From Phalacrocorax aristotelis (lineage: Eukaryota; Chordata; Aves; Suliformes; Phalacrocoracidae), in contig NC_134276.1 of the NCBI RefSeq assembly GCF_949628215.1, positions 134,726,125 through 134,790,124 on the forward strand: a DNA stretch of 64,000 nucleotides, given 5' to 3'. The first letter of the stretch is position 1. Every line of letters begins with the position of its first letter. The notes beneath the pieces are model-generated. The model made no database searches and was not told the DNA's origin. It worked only from the letters and a program-made list of their open reading frames with translations. Made by a program: the position numbers and the translations under genes. Shown piece after piece: positions 8,641 to 20,400 of this stretch.

Positions 8641-11600
8641 AAGCTTGTAAACTGCTACACAAACTGCTAAGCCTGCTCGCTGCCTCTGTAGGTTGCACTC
8701 TCATACATACTGCTGAGGCTCAGGACTGTGGAGCTGATCTTCAGTCCTTGAAAGTGCAAAGCAGACAGGCACATTGGAAAGAACTTCCTGTGGGATTAAG
8801 TCTCTTTTCCTGTATTGTCCCAGGTAGCACTTCCTCTGTATTTTCTGCCTTTCACTGTCAGTTATCCCTTCTAGACTTCTTGCCTTTATTTGACTGTTGC
8901 ATATAAGTCTTTCCTTTCAAATCATTCTGAATTGAAGAAAACTGGAAACCTGGACTCCCCAGGGGATTCAAGTTGATGGAGAAACTGCCATTAACCTCTG
9001 AGAATAAGTTAACTAGATTCAGCAAGTTAATTTCTGAATGTGAGCACACTTGCTGTCCTTTGTTGGTGTTTGGAACTCTCTCTTCTATTCTCCATCCTGC
9101 TGCAGGTAGCTAGTTGCTTCTAAATCCAGGCACCTTCAGTACTCCCAATGTGTGGTTCCCTGTGTTTCCACCTCTTAAACAGAAGCTGCAACTGATTTAT
9201 TGTATGGTATAATTTTGCAGAAAAGCTGATGAAGTTTTATATTCCAGCTCCTGGCTTTCAGCTTCTCAGATCCTGAGTATCTCTGAGGGAAGTTGCATTC
9301 TATGTCTTCTCCTGCAACGTTGAGTCCTGCAAGACACCCTGTAACTGCAATATTTTCCTTAGTTCATGTCCCATTTATCTTTTCTGTATCCGTGCCGTGC
9401 TTGTTGACTCTTGTCTGTACTGCAACGGTCTGTGAAAATAGATTCAATGTTCTCCAGTGCCTGCTCTAGGAGTGCACTTGTTATAACCATGTACCACTGT
9501 CTTTAGCGGTTCAGGGGAGGAGTCCCTGGCAAGTCTGCATTGCCAGGTGCCACCCTGTTGTCTCAGCACACTGATCTGACACATATTTGTGTCACGTGTA
9601 CATTTGTGAAATGAAATAACCAAGGGTCACTTATGAAGCTCTTAATGACTGGAACAGGTAGAAAACAGCTGAAAATCTTTACTTACAGAACTGTGGAAAG
9701 ACATACAGGGAGACTGAGGTCACTGATACATGATCTTCCTAAGCATGATGCTAGTGTTTATGGAGCAGGAAAAAAAAAGTTCCTGCCATTTTGGAAATAT
9801 AAGATATTTGCAATTTTTCCAGAGCCTTCCACTCAGGAGGTAACATCTCCCATCAATGGTCCCAGCTGCCTGGCACCAGGACTACTAGGGAGTTTCTGTG
9901 CAGGTCAGTGCAGAGTTTGGTTACCATTACCACTTTGAGACTCTTTATCCAGGAATGGGACAGAGCTGTTAGTCACCTGAGTGTTGTGAGGTCAGCTGTT
10001 GATTTGCTGGGAACAGTGTCCTGGTTTGTGATGCTGAAAAGTCGTTTGCTGTCTCTCTGCTTTGGACCATGTTCAGACACCAAAGTGCTTTCCTATGAAG
10101 GTGCTTGCACAGACCTTCATCTTCGTCAAATGACCTGGACAGCAACAAATCATAAAACAGGAACACAAACAAACAGCTGTGTGAATTGAATACCTGAAAC
10201 TATCTGAGAGGGCATTTCCCCCAAACCTTCTATTGTTAAAGCACATCACCAGCAACTGACTTAACAGTACCAGGGAATTAATGAAAGGCTTTCGAGACAG
10301 AGAAGAATCAGTCTGAAAAAAAAGTTTAGATAAGCAAGAACATTTTTAACAGAGAGAAGAGAGAGAAGTGGGAAGGAAGTGGCAGTTGAAATTTGGTTTG
10401 ACAGTTGCCCTGCAACTTTGCAACCTCTGTTGGTAACAGAGCATCCTCCCTGTTGGATGCCATGGGTAGCCTCCATTCCTGGCAGAAAGGAGTGCAACAT
10501 GTACAGACCCACAACTTCAGTGTCCATATGTGACCACGTGCTTTCTCACTGGTTTGTGGGTTAACAGACTGTAAGAAGTGTCATGGATACTCATGACCCC
10601 TACATCTTCAGCAGGAAGTGTGTGACAATAAGGGAACACCCGCTCCAAGAAAAGGGGATGTGTTCTTGCAGCCTGCACTTCCTGTGGCAGGGAGTGGGAG
10701 GTTGCACAAGTAATCATGTGAACATGTGTGTATGTAGGGGTTAGAGCTTTTGGGAATTAGTTACGTAAGGAGGTTTAGAAATTTTTAAGTGTTTATTAGT
10801 ATTTTGTGTCTGGTATTGTGTTTTATCTGTTGGACTGATGATACGGAGCCTGAATATACAGGTCATGGTTTGTCAGTTAGTTACATGTCATGAATAAATT
10901 TGTAACTGCTTAGATCCATCCTGATTAGATTTAAACCCTATGAACTGAGTATATTTTCCTTCTGACAGGTTTGCACCCTCTGCATTCTCCATACTGATCA
11001 GCTGAAGTCAGCTTCCCACCTATATGTGCAAAAGCAAGTATACTTTAAAGCAATAACAAATACAATGCATTCTCATTTTTGGGCATCTGTGGTTCAGTTC
11101 AGTTCTGTTCTCCTGCATGATGGAACCTTTTAAAATGTCACTTGAGAATCTCTCACTGCACTGTCAGTCTGGTAGCTAGTGCCTCCTAGTAGCTCATACC
11201 TTCTACCACAATACCAGCAAGCATATGTATGGACCATCTTTCCAATGCAACAGAGCTGTTGGATGATTCGACCCTGCCTGCAGCCTGTTGTGCACAAAAA
11301 AACATACTTAGAGGATATTTTCTACACACAATTTAGGCTTGTCCTCATCTGTAACCAGTTTTGTGCCCTGGTCTTTTGAGACTTCAGCCAATAAGCTTGT
11401 GCTGTTGCATTTAGTTATCCTATTCTTTCTTCAGTGCATCCATGCATGTCTCTTCACAGGTAGAAACTAGCTGATACACAGCAAAGGCTGTGTACACACT
11501 CCAGTCCATTCAAAATACAATGAGATCCAGTAGGGATTCTTTATGCTTAGGGATATCCTTAGGGACACTTTATCCTGCAGGGTTTTGAATCAAGTTGCCT

Positions 11601-12335
11601 TGTGCAGTACTAGAACAACCACGTATGGCTGTACCTTTCATAGTTGTGACCAAGTAAAACTTCACGATCTGTAATGCACAGGGATTCTGGCACTGTCTAG
11701 TGATCCCTTCTGAGCTCCAGCTCCAGGTCATATGCAATCCCTCCACTCATAAGCAATTAGTTAAAAACTGTTGGCAAGTTCTTTGTTGTGCTCTGGGTTA
11801 CTGGGCTCTGTCTTCACATGGGGACTTGCCCAGACTGACTCACAATTATGATTTCCTGCCATTTTTTGACTTTGTTTTGCAGGACATTTTGAGTGGGTTT
11901 AGCCCTTTGCTAACAAATACCAACAGCCTAGGCATTTTCACACACATACTCACTCACCAGGGAAGAACAAACACCAAAGAGGTAAGGCCAGTAGTATGTC
12001 CTGTGAAACTGCTTGAATATGTGCAAAAGGAGGTTGCCTGAGCTGGGATGATACTACTTTTCATCTGTTTTCATTTGTCTCTGTGAGTTTCTGTGTTGCA
12101 ACAAGCATCTTGTGAAATGTCCTGGCAGAGAAATTATGAAAATTCCCCCATCTCCATGTGCTGTGGGGAATACCCAGGATATGGCTTTTTCTGCACACTG
12201 AATTAGAGACTGTGAAGGCTCCTCACTGGTGTGGGAGCTGCCCCAGTGCAGTCTTCTGTGCAGGAGGAAGTCTATATTCGTGGCCAGTATTGGTAATGTG
12301 GACTCTTGGTGAAGAGTGATACTGGGATAAAGATA
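8641..12335. other. Intergenic, no recognisable gene
   Basis: About 3.7 kb with only short open frames and no family signature. An AT-rich stretch ending in 'gaataaattt' lies near 10740-10910. It may contain the promoter and first exon of the receptor that follows, but I found no convincing ITIM-type first exon like the one at 46433. Confidence 0.5.
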
Positions 12336-15300
12336 ATGAATCACCGAGGAAGAGTCAGTGCTGGAACTGCAGGTAACTACAAAGCCTTCCTTTCTGTCCT
12401 CCTGTAGAAGAAGGAAAAGGTCAGGGAAAACACAGGGCTGGAATAGATAGTGGGCATGGTATAGTGACTTGCTTCATAATAGGAGAAGGGGCTTAGGACA
12501 AGAGCAAAGAAACAGCTGAGGGAACTGGGGAGTGCCTGGGCTGGGAGAATGACCTTTTTCCCAGAGACAAGGGGAATGAAAGTCCAGGCAGACTATGGTC
12601 TGCCATCCCCTTCCGTGTTTTTTCTGTAAATTATGGGACCGAAGAGTGCTATCCTACTATTGTTATCCAGGTAAAACTATCTGCATCAAGCTAAGTACAA
12701 GTTACTTCTCCCATCTCTGGTGTCTCTAAGGAGAGCCAAGAGAGGGCTCTCCCAAGAGCTTCAAAGTGCCCGTTCCCCCTGTGGAAACAATCTGTTCTTT
12801 TTGTCTGCCTCTGCAAACACTGAGCTGGACAGTCACTCCTTTGAGTGACTATACACTACTGCATAAAAGGTCTTGAGGGATAGAGCCAAAATAAAGGTAG
12901 CTGAAAGAAAGAAGGTGAAAGAGAGGTGAGGAGGAGGGACATATGGAAAGAGCATTCAGTGAAAGACAGGAGTAATGGAGGGCCACAAGGATGATGTGTT
13001 GAGGAGAAAGGAGGTGTCACAGGACAAAGAAAGGAGGAGTGTAGTTTGGGAAAAGTACAGGCAGGGCTTGTGATTAAAAGTGAAATAAAAGAGCAGCTTC
13101 AGGGCAGGCCCCATGTTGCCCTACTCTGTGGGTCTGAGCCACTGCTAATGACAGCAGGACCTGGTTACAGCACATGTGGGGCTCCCCAGTCCTTGGAACA
13201 AGGGTACCAGCATGTTGTTGTGGTACAGAGCCACCTGCGTTATGCTGCCACTGACTCTGGGCTGGGGGATTCCCACTCTTGCCTTTTGTTTTTCAGCCCC
13301 AGCAGACAAGAGAAGCTGCTCCTGGCTGAACCCCTGGTTCTTCCTTGTTTCTGTCCTTGCTGTCAAAATTGCCTTTGTAACTGTCTGCCTTGGTGGGTTC
13401 CAGAATCTCGTAATTCCCCTGGGACAAAGGGAGCAGTTGACTGCCTTTTTCAGCTGGAAAAAAAATACCCTAGTCTCTGTGCCAGCTGACAAATGCCCTT
13501 TGCCAGAACAGCCTGTTCTGCTGCCCCTCTCCCTCCTCTGCCCTCTTAGGGAGTAGGGTCCCTTCCACAGCTAAGGTTCATTCCCTGGCAGGGCCTTCGT
13601 ACTGCTCTTCTCACTTTCCCACCTGCCTGAATAAAGCCAGTCCTGGATGAAGCTAGTCAGTTTCTCCCCTCCCGCCAAGAGCTGAGAAGTCTCTTTAGTG
13701 TCAGAGGGCATCTGAGTAGGTTCCCCGAAGGCTGACTCTTGGATATTGGTTCCCCTGACCTGGCCTCTCAAAACTCCCTGTGACAATTTTGCAGCCAAGG
13801 AGCCAGTGTGATCTCTTTGGAAATACTGGTACCAGGCTGCCCATACTTTAGCAGGGTGGGGGTGGATCCACCAAAATGCTCCAGCCGCATACCACACACA
13901 CTACCTGGGCCAACCAAAAGGGAAATCCTTTGCTTGTACTGTCCTGGAATATCATATTGCTCTGGGATGACTCTTCTGTGCCTCTTCTTAACAACCTTGG
14001 GTGAGGCCTTGACACTCAACAGTCCTACCCGTTCTTGATAAGGGTTAAATTGGTGCTCTAAAGCTGCAACACCCAGTAAGATTAAGAGGGAATGTATATT
14101 AATATCCCACCTTTATTAAGCTTATCCCATGACTTCTTTGACCCTTTCCTGACCCCATCCTTGAAGGATGTCTAAGCTGGGAAAATGAGTCTCTCAGCCA
14201 GCAGAGGTAAGAGAAGCTCATCTGATTAATGCCTGTTCAAAGGAGGGAGTGACCGGTAGTGGGAGAAACAGCCTGCTGTTTCTCATCTGCTTGTTTGATA
14301 CAGATTTTGGAGCTTGTTAACGTAACAGAGTCTCTGTGGGGGCTCTAAGCTAGATGGAGGAGGAGGAAAGGATGACAGTGGTGCTTTCTTTCTCTTTTCT
14401 CTCTTCCCAGTTGTTTTCCTTCAAGGAAGCTATGGCCAGTACAAGACACTGCTCCAGAATGCTAGAGTGGCGCTGCATCCCCACCATAGCTGCAGGCAAA
14501 AGTGAGTGATGCTAAGAGCCTCAGAAGCAACACCAAGAACCTCACCAAAATTTACTCTGGTGGCAGTCAGCCCTTGAGATCAGGAATGTGGTTGTCATCC
14601 AGAGCTGGATTCTTTTAAGGAAGGAAGCTGGAAAGTAGAGGAGAGAGAATGTTGTATTGCACAATTTTACTTAGGATGCTATGAAAACATGTTCTGGGCC
14701 AGTGGAAGAGGGTGGGTTGTTCCCGACCTACCTTTGACTACCCTTCCTACTTTTCCCCTCTCACTAGCCCTCACACACCCCTTGACTGCTAGTCCAGTTC
14801 ACTAATCTAGCTGAAAGTGCTTCATGCTTTTGTAAAGGGCTGGTTCAGTCCAGCTCTACTCCCTGTGCTGGCTCACTGCCTGTCCACACAAGCATCACGG
14901 TCAATGCAAGGGACAGGGTAGGAGGATGTTGTTATGCAGTTTAGAGTAGCTGGAGAGCTGGGCTGCAATCACACATTAAGTGATGCCAATGGCAAGTGCT
15001 AGAATTCCTGCAGTGCAAATTCCCAAACTCAGTTCAGAAATCTGTTCTCTCTTTTGCACTGCATTCAGAAACAGATTGCAGTTTGCACAGAGGCTAACAC
15101 ATACACCTGAGCTAGCTGTTCAGACTCCCTTTACAGTCCACGTTAAAAAGGTGTTGGCAGGTATAAAATAGGCATGGTCCACCTATTCTTATGGTGAACC
15201 CATAAAGCCAGACAAGCTGTGTTCTACACATGCTCAATTTGCTGTTCCCTGTAAAAAACCCCTGCCTTGCTCCACAAGGCACAAGCACGTTCACTCAACA

Positions 15301-17482
15301 GCAGACAGACCCTCCCAACGAACACTCTTAAGAATTCAGAAGAAATTGTCCAGCACTGCTTATTCATGTGGAAAAACTTTAGCTTTCATTGTGGAATTAG
15401 GAATAGATGGAAAAGTTTTGCAGAGTACATGATGGCTACAGGCCATCCTCCAGCAGTTCAGTGAAAGGTCAGGGTGGGCAACACAGAGACAGAGATCTTC
15501 AAGTTCCTTAGAGTGCTTGAACTTGATTTTGCATATTTTCTGATGCTCTCTGGTGCCATGGTCTCTCTTTCTACAAAGGTACATAATGGTACACCTTGAG
15601 TGGGTCTCAATATATAAGAGCAGAGGTAGGTTAATAAAAGTTTTGCTAGCTGTTCCACTCACTGGACTCTACTCCATCCATTTGGTGCCAAGAATGGGAT
15701 GTGAGATTCTGGGCTGTGCAGACAGCTCTTGAAGGGCACAGGGTTATCTGTGCTTCCTTGCTGTGGGTGAGCTGGAGCATTGGCTTGACCAGGGCATTGT
15801 CACCGCATGCAACCTGCTGAATAGCTCCTGACTGGGAAATGCAAGAATAGAGTCCATGTGAGGTCTGAGATCCAGAGCAAGCACCTAAGGTAGCACATAC
15901 AAAGGTGTATTTGTTTGTTGACTTTATTGGATGAACTTTTTGGCCTGATATATTCTATACAGAGATATATTCAGAGTAAAATATATACAGCTCATAGATA
16001 TAGATATATAGCCTCAAAGCATGTAGTCTCATGTTTTAAGATAATATATCTGTGGTCTTTTAATCTGTCATGTGATTTCTGGCTATAAAACAGATCTCTA
16101 GGAAAACATGGCTAGCATAAGGAACTGCCTGTGGTGGCAGCAAGGCTGTCAGAGCAGTTTACTGTACATGTCTGTCAGTCCGCATGAGCTGAGAGCTAAA
16201 CACTTGGACAACACCTCTCTGATGGAATTGTTCCCAGGGGAGCATAAGCCAACTAATTCCCATCTCACTTTCTCAGGAAGGGTAAGGCAGAAGCTGTATC
16301 TCTCACTAAAGAGGTGACAGAGTGACAGATAGAACAGATAGAGAAATGGAAAGGCACTTTAGGCAGGGGTCTTTTGGCAGGAACCTGTCACAACCTGGAA
16401 GAGAGCGTTTACCTCTGTGCAGGTTAAAAGTGTGGTTCAAATACCTCCCCTAACACTGGGACCCAACACTGAGCTCACTAAGATGAAGGACAGCACATCT
16501 TGTTCAAAAGCAGGATTTTTTACCCCACAGAGGAGAGCGGGACGTGCTGCCCAAAGGACTGGAAACAATTTCAAGAAAAGTGCTATTACCTGTCAGATGA
16601 TAAAATATCCTGGGCTGAGAGTGTGCAGAACTGCACTGGGATGGGCTCCCACCTGGTGGTGATCAACAGCGAAGCAGAGCAGGTGTGTGCAGGGCTGAGA
16701 GGGGACACAGCAGCTAGAGACACAGTGCCAGGCCCCGGAGGGGACTCAGCGCTCCCTTGCTCCTGCAGGGGAGGTGGGATGTCGTTTCTGCATCCCTTCA
16801 GCACTGGCTCCCCTCTGCCACCAGCCCCACCCCACAGGGGCTCCTGCCGCCTCCCTCTGCTCAGTCCAGCCACCTCATGGACATTGTGCTTTTTCCAGGA
16901 ATTCCTATTCAACTTGGCAAAAGGCGTATTTACTAATGCCTATGAAACAAAATACTACATAGGCTTAACTGCTTACGAAAATGGGCAATGGCAGTGGGTG
17001 GATTGGACTCCATATAGGAAGGCAGACACGTGAGTATCCCAGGGGAGTGAGGAAGATCCTGCAGTTCACATCCCTCAGCCCAAGTGACACTGTGTAAGGC
17101 AGGTGTGATTAGGGACGAGGGGTCTTTGTCCCTAACTGCACTATAAGTCAGAAAACTTGACTCGTTTTCTAGTAAAAAGGTGTTACTAGTCTTTGCTTTG
17201 CCAGAGCTCCTGATCTCCATTACAGTAATCTTCCCCTTTCTCTTCCACAACTGTTTGAGGTGACTTCACTCCTGCTGTCATGCATCCCTGTGCATTCCCA
17301 ATAGAGGAACTTTCTTTTACAGGTTCTGGAAACCTGGGGAACCCCATTTACTCTTTGCAGAAAAATGTGCTGCAATTCACATCAAGGGAAACACAGATTC
17401 CAGCACTTATAGTAACTGGAATAATATCATTTGCTTCACAAGTTGCTATCGAATTTGTGAACTGGCAGTCAGATTTGTCTGA
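12336..17482 (+). CDS. Activating-type CLEC4-like C-type lectin receptor (Lys in membrane segment)
   Basis: Exons: membrane 13297-13392 (phase 1-1), neck 14411-14501, lectin 16531-16682, 16899-17029 and 17323-17482 (stop TGA). A possible first exon is ATG 12336 to 12372: 12 codons plus 1 nt, donor GTAACT, phase compatible but otherwise unsupported. The membrane exon reads KRSCSWLNPWFFLVSVLA-VKIAFVTVCL, with a lysine in the middle of the hydrophobic segment, the feature used by CLEC4-family activating receptors to pair with ITAM adaptors. No ITIM is seen. The lectin domain has CCPKDWKQFQEKCYYLSDD, SWAES, YYIGL, QWQWVDWTPYR, GEPH, SNWNNIIC and YRICE. The neck exon is 2 nt shorter than its 93-nt homologue and shifts frame. 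Skipping it joins membrane and lectin exons in frame (phase 1 to phase 1). The gene is either a neck-less receptor or newly inactivated. Distance from the membrane exon and unknown exon 1 limit certainty. Confidence 0.7.
16614..16890 (+). repeat. Gene-conversion-like tract shared with the inverted-repeat lectin copies
   Basis: From 'gctgagagtgtgcagaactg' in exon 4 through intron 4 to 'acctcatggacattgt', this receptor is almost identical to 5208-5485 of the left arm; I saw only a few single-base changes, near the distal end. Immediately outside, exon 4 (CYYLSDDKISW versus CYYLADDEMSC) and exon 5 are clearly diverged. The tract keeps the 8-bp ctagagac segment that the left arm has and the right arm lacks. 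Confidence 0.85.
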
Positions 17483-20400
17483 GGAAGGAAACTCCACTTT
17501 GGATGAAGGACCTGAAGGAGTATCCTTGAGAAACAGCAGCTCATGAAAGAGCTGATGAAAAGCTCGTCTGAATCCACACAAATGTTTTATCTTTCAGTGT
17601 AGGATGAGGAAGCCTGCCACAGAATTGCAGCTCTAAAGGACCTCAATTCCCAGCCTGTGCCCCTGCATCTCTTTCCAAGCTAAAGATCAATGCTGGATGA
17701 AGTCGCTCAGGCTGATATCAAGGACCTACTGTGCCCCTTTTCAGTATCCTACTTCATAGATGGGTGCCCTGATCCTCCAGTACTTTCCTTGACTCCAGGA
17801 CCAGTTGATATCTTAATGATGAGGAAAAGGCCCTCTGTCTGTTTCATGAAAGGATACTGGTCCAACAAATCACTGGAGCAGAATTTGAAAGAGCATTCAG
17901 TGGAGTGTGCTTGGCCCACCTCTGAAGGGAACAATTATTTATGGATTATCTTCAATGTTAGTTTCTTCCTTCAGCATATTTTGTGTTGATAAGATAAAAA
18001 AAATATCAATACATTAATTCTGCTTTTTGCATGAGGCTGTCTTCTGAGCAACAAGTCCCAGGCCCTTGCCAACCCAGCCTCTCTGCGGTGGATTTAACTT
18101 TTCAGTGTTTTTAGCACCTAGGGTGAGAATATTACTGTGAGTGTGCTGGACTAGCCAGAAACAGGAACAACCAAACATATGAGAAAGGCTGTGAACCCTT
18201 TTGGAGAATCATGTGTGAGGGAAGCAACAGAGCAGACTGTGTAGTGGTCAATGCCACAACTCTTTGCCCAGGATGCAGCAGAAAGGAGATGGATTTTGGA
18301 GATTCTGCTGAGACACGTGGCAGGATTAAGCGTGGCAATGAAGGGAAAAGCAAGCCATCAAATACCACATGAAGGATAAAAGCCAGAGTCTCCCCAGGAG
18401 GGATTTCTAATGTGAGAAGAGGGTAGAAGATCCCTACCAGAGGCATCACTGCAAATCAGACACATAATCTTGAGCAAGTGCTCTGCTTCCCCCAGGTTCC
18501 CCAAACCTCTGTGTGTATATTCCTCCCTTTTCATCAATGAAATCCATACACCCTGAAGAGCTGGGAGTTTCTGGTTTAGGGCTAAAAATACACCCTGAAA
18601 AATCAGTTCTGGGTGGGTTTTTTTTATTCATCAAAAAATATGAGCACAATTTTGTGTCATTTCCACTTGAAGCAATGTATTTCCCAGGTTACTATTTTAG
18701 CCATTGGACCAAAACCTTGACTGTTGCAAGGTCTTGGTCTCCTGTTTTTTACAGTTGCTGGGATCTTTTTACAGCAGAGAAAACTTTGTCATCCTGTCCA
18801 ATAAGATAACAAACAAAAACAGTGCAATGGATGACTTCTTTTGATTTCCTAGAACTCAGTTCTGGAAACCACAGCAGCAGGGTTTTGAGGAAGAAAATGG
18901 GGCAGATAAGACACAGAGAGTGATCAATGTTTTACAGGTTTTAGAGGCAGCTGCAGTTCTGGCTGCTGAGAGGAGGTATGGGACAGAGCAAAACTCTCAC
19001 CAGAAGACTGGTTTGCAAGAAAATGTAACTTGCTAGAAACAGTGTCCATGCCCCAAATTCAGAACACAAAGTTTTTCTTGAGGTGTCTTGACGAAAGAGG
19101 GATCTTGAGAGATGATACTGGGTTTGCCTGCAGAAGGCTGAAGGGAAGTTCCTGATCCCGGCTCCCTGCAAGCATGCACACACATATACATGCATCCCCA
19201 AGTACAAACTCATTCTTTTACATTAGTTTTACAATACAGTAAATGAAGGTAGACAGAAGAATTGGTCCCTGTCCCTGCTTTGTGCAGCCATTGTTGAAGT
19301 GCAAGTGGTAAAACTCTGAGCAAGAGTTTCAGTCATGTCTGAGTGAAGCCAATGCCCTTGACTAGTCCCCCCCAATAGCAGCACTCATGGTTTAGGTGGC
19401 AATGGACTCCATATACAGTAGGTGTTTGCACAGGTGTAGAATAATACAAAAGCCTTCCTCTTAATGTATTCCTCTTTAATACAGATTTATCTGAAAGAGG
19501 TACTTTTCTCCAACATATGAGAAACAGGCATTATGACTCAAGTCTGTCTTGGTTCAGGAGGCAACAGATGTCATAGCAAGAGGCAGACTTAAAGATATAC
19601 AGTCAGGTATAGCACTTTTAAAAAGCTTCAGAAAGACAATCCCTGCATGTTGAACTAGGAAGTTGGGCAGAAAGGACAAAAATTTTATCAGATTAGCATA
19701 CTTCATGATGCATCTGTAGTCCTTGTTTTCAGGTGGGCATCCTGGCCACATCACACCTGCCTGTCAGAAAAAGACCTGGATGCTCACCACTCCTTGGCAC
19801 ATTACCTTTGGAAAGGAGCTCAGGTCTGAGGGTAGGGAAGGAGCCACTGTGACATTTCATGTCTAAGAATATATACACTGAAGACATGGTCTGACTGCAG
19901 CAAAAAAATTATGTTCTGGTTCAAACCTGAGCTAGCTTCTGGTTTTCCTCAAGAAACCATGTGATACCCAGCCTTTGAGATGCTGTCATCAGCTGGAAAG
20001 AATATCAGAAGAGCTGTATTGGAAGGACTGCCTGGGAATACACTTCATTCTCTCGCATATTGTATCTTTCTGCAGAGGAGAGCACAGTCAGTTCTTCCCA
20101 CTCCTTCAATCCTACTCTGCAAGTCACTTTGAAATTTCCCAGTGGCAACCTTGTTGTCAGGCAGGTGGTGGTCTGCCCTGCTGGTTTTGTCCCACAGTTC
20201 AGATAGCAGCCTAGGTAGAAAGGGTTGTTTTTTTCCCTTCTGCTGCAGGCAAGCACTATGTCCATCAGCAAGAGATGGAAAGAAAATGCCACGCATCACT
20301 GAGGAGAGAGAGAGGGGGAAGCAAGACATTTTCAGAAAACGTGATAAAAATGTGTATCCTGTATGAGCTGGTGCAGAAGAAGACATTGATTGTGCCCATG

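Noticed and set aside
10570-10910. AT-rich segment starting with TGTAAGAAG and containing AATAAA, resembling a solitary terminal repeat
   Set aside because: No matching end, no second copy and no target duplication could be found, so there is no support for an element.
13571-14019. Overlapping minus-strand open frames of 83-108 codons downstream of the membrane exon of the second receptor
   Set aside because: I considered an old mobile-element fragment, but no family motif or terminal repeat could be seen. It lies in intron 2 of the plus-strand receptor.
18513-18809. Frame containing GYYFSHWTK, first suspected as another fossil lectin exon
   Set aside because: No cysteine pattern, no acceptor and no alignment with exons 4-6 beyond a few residues.
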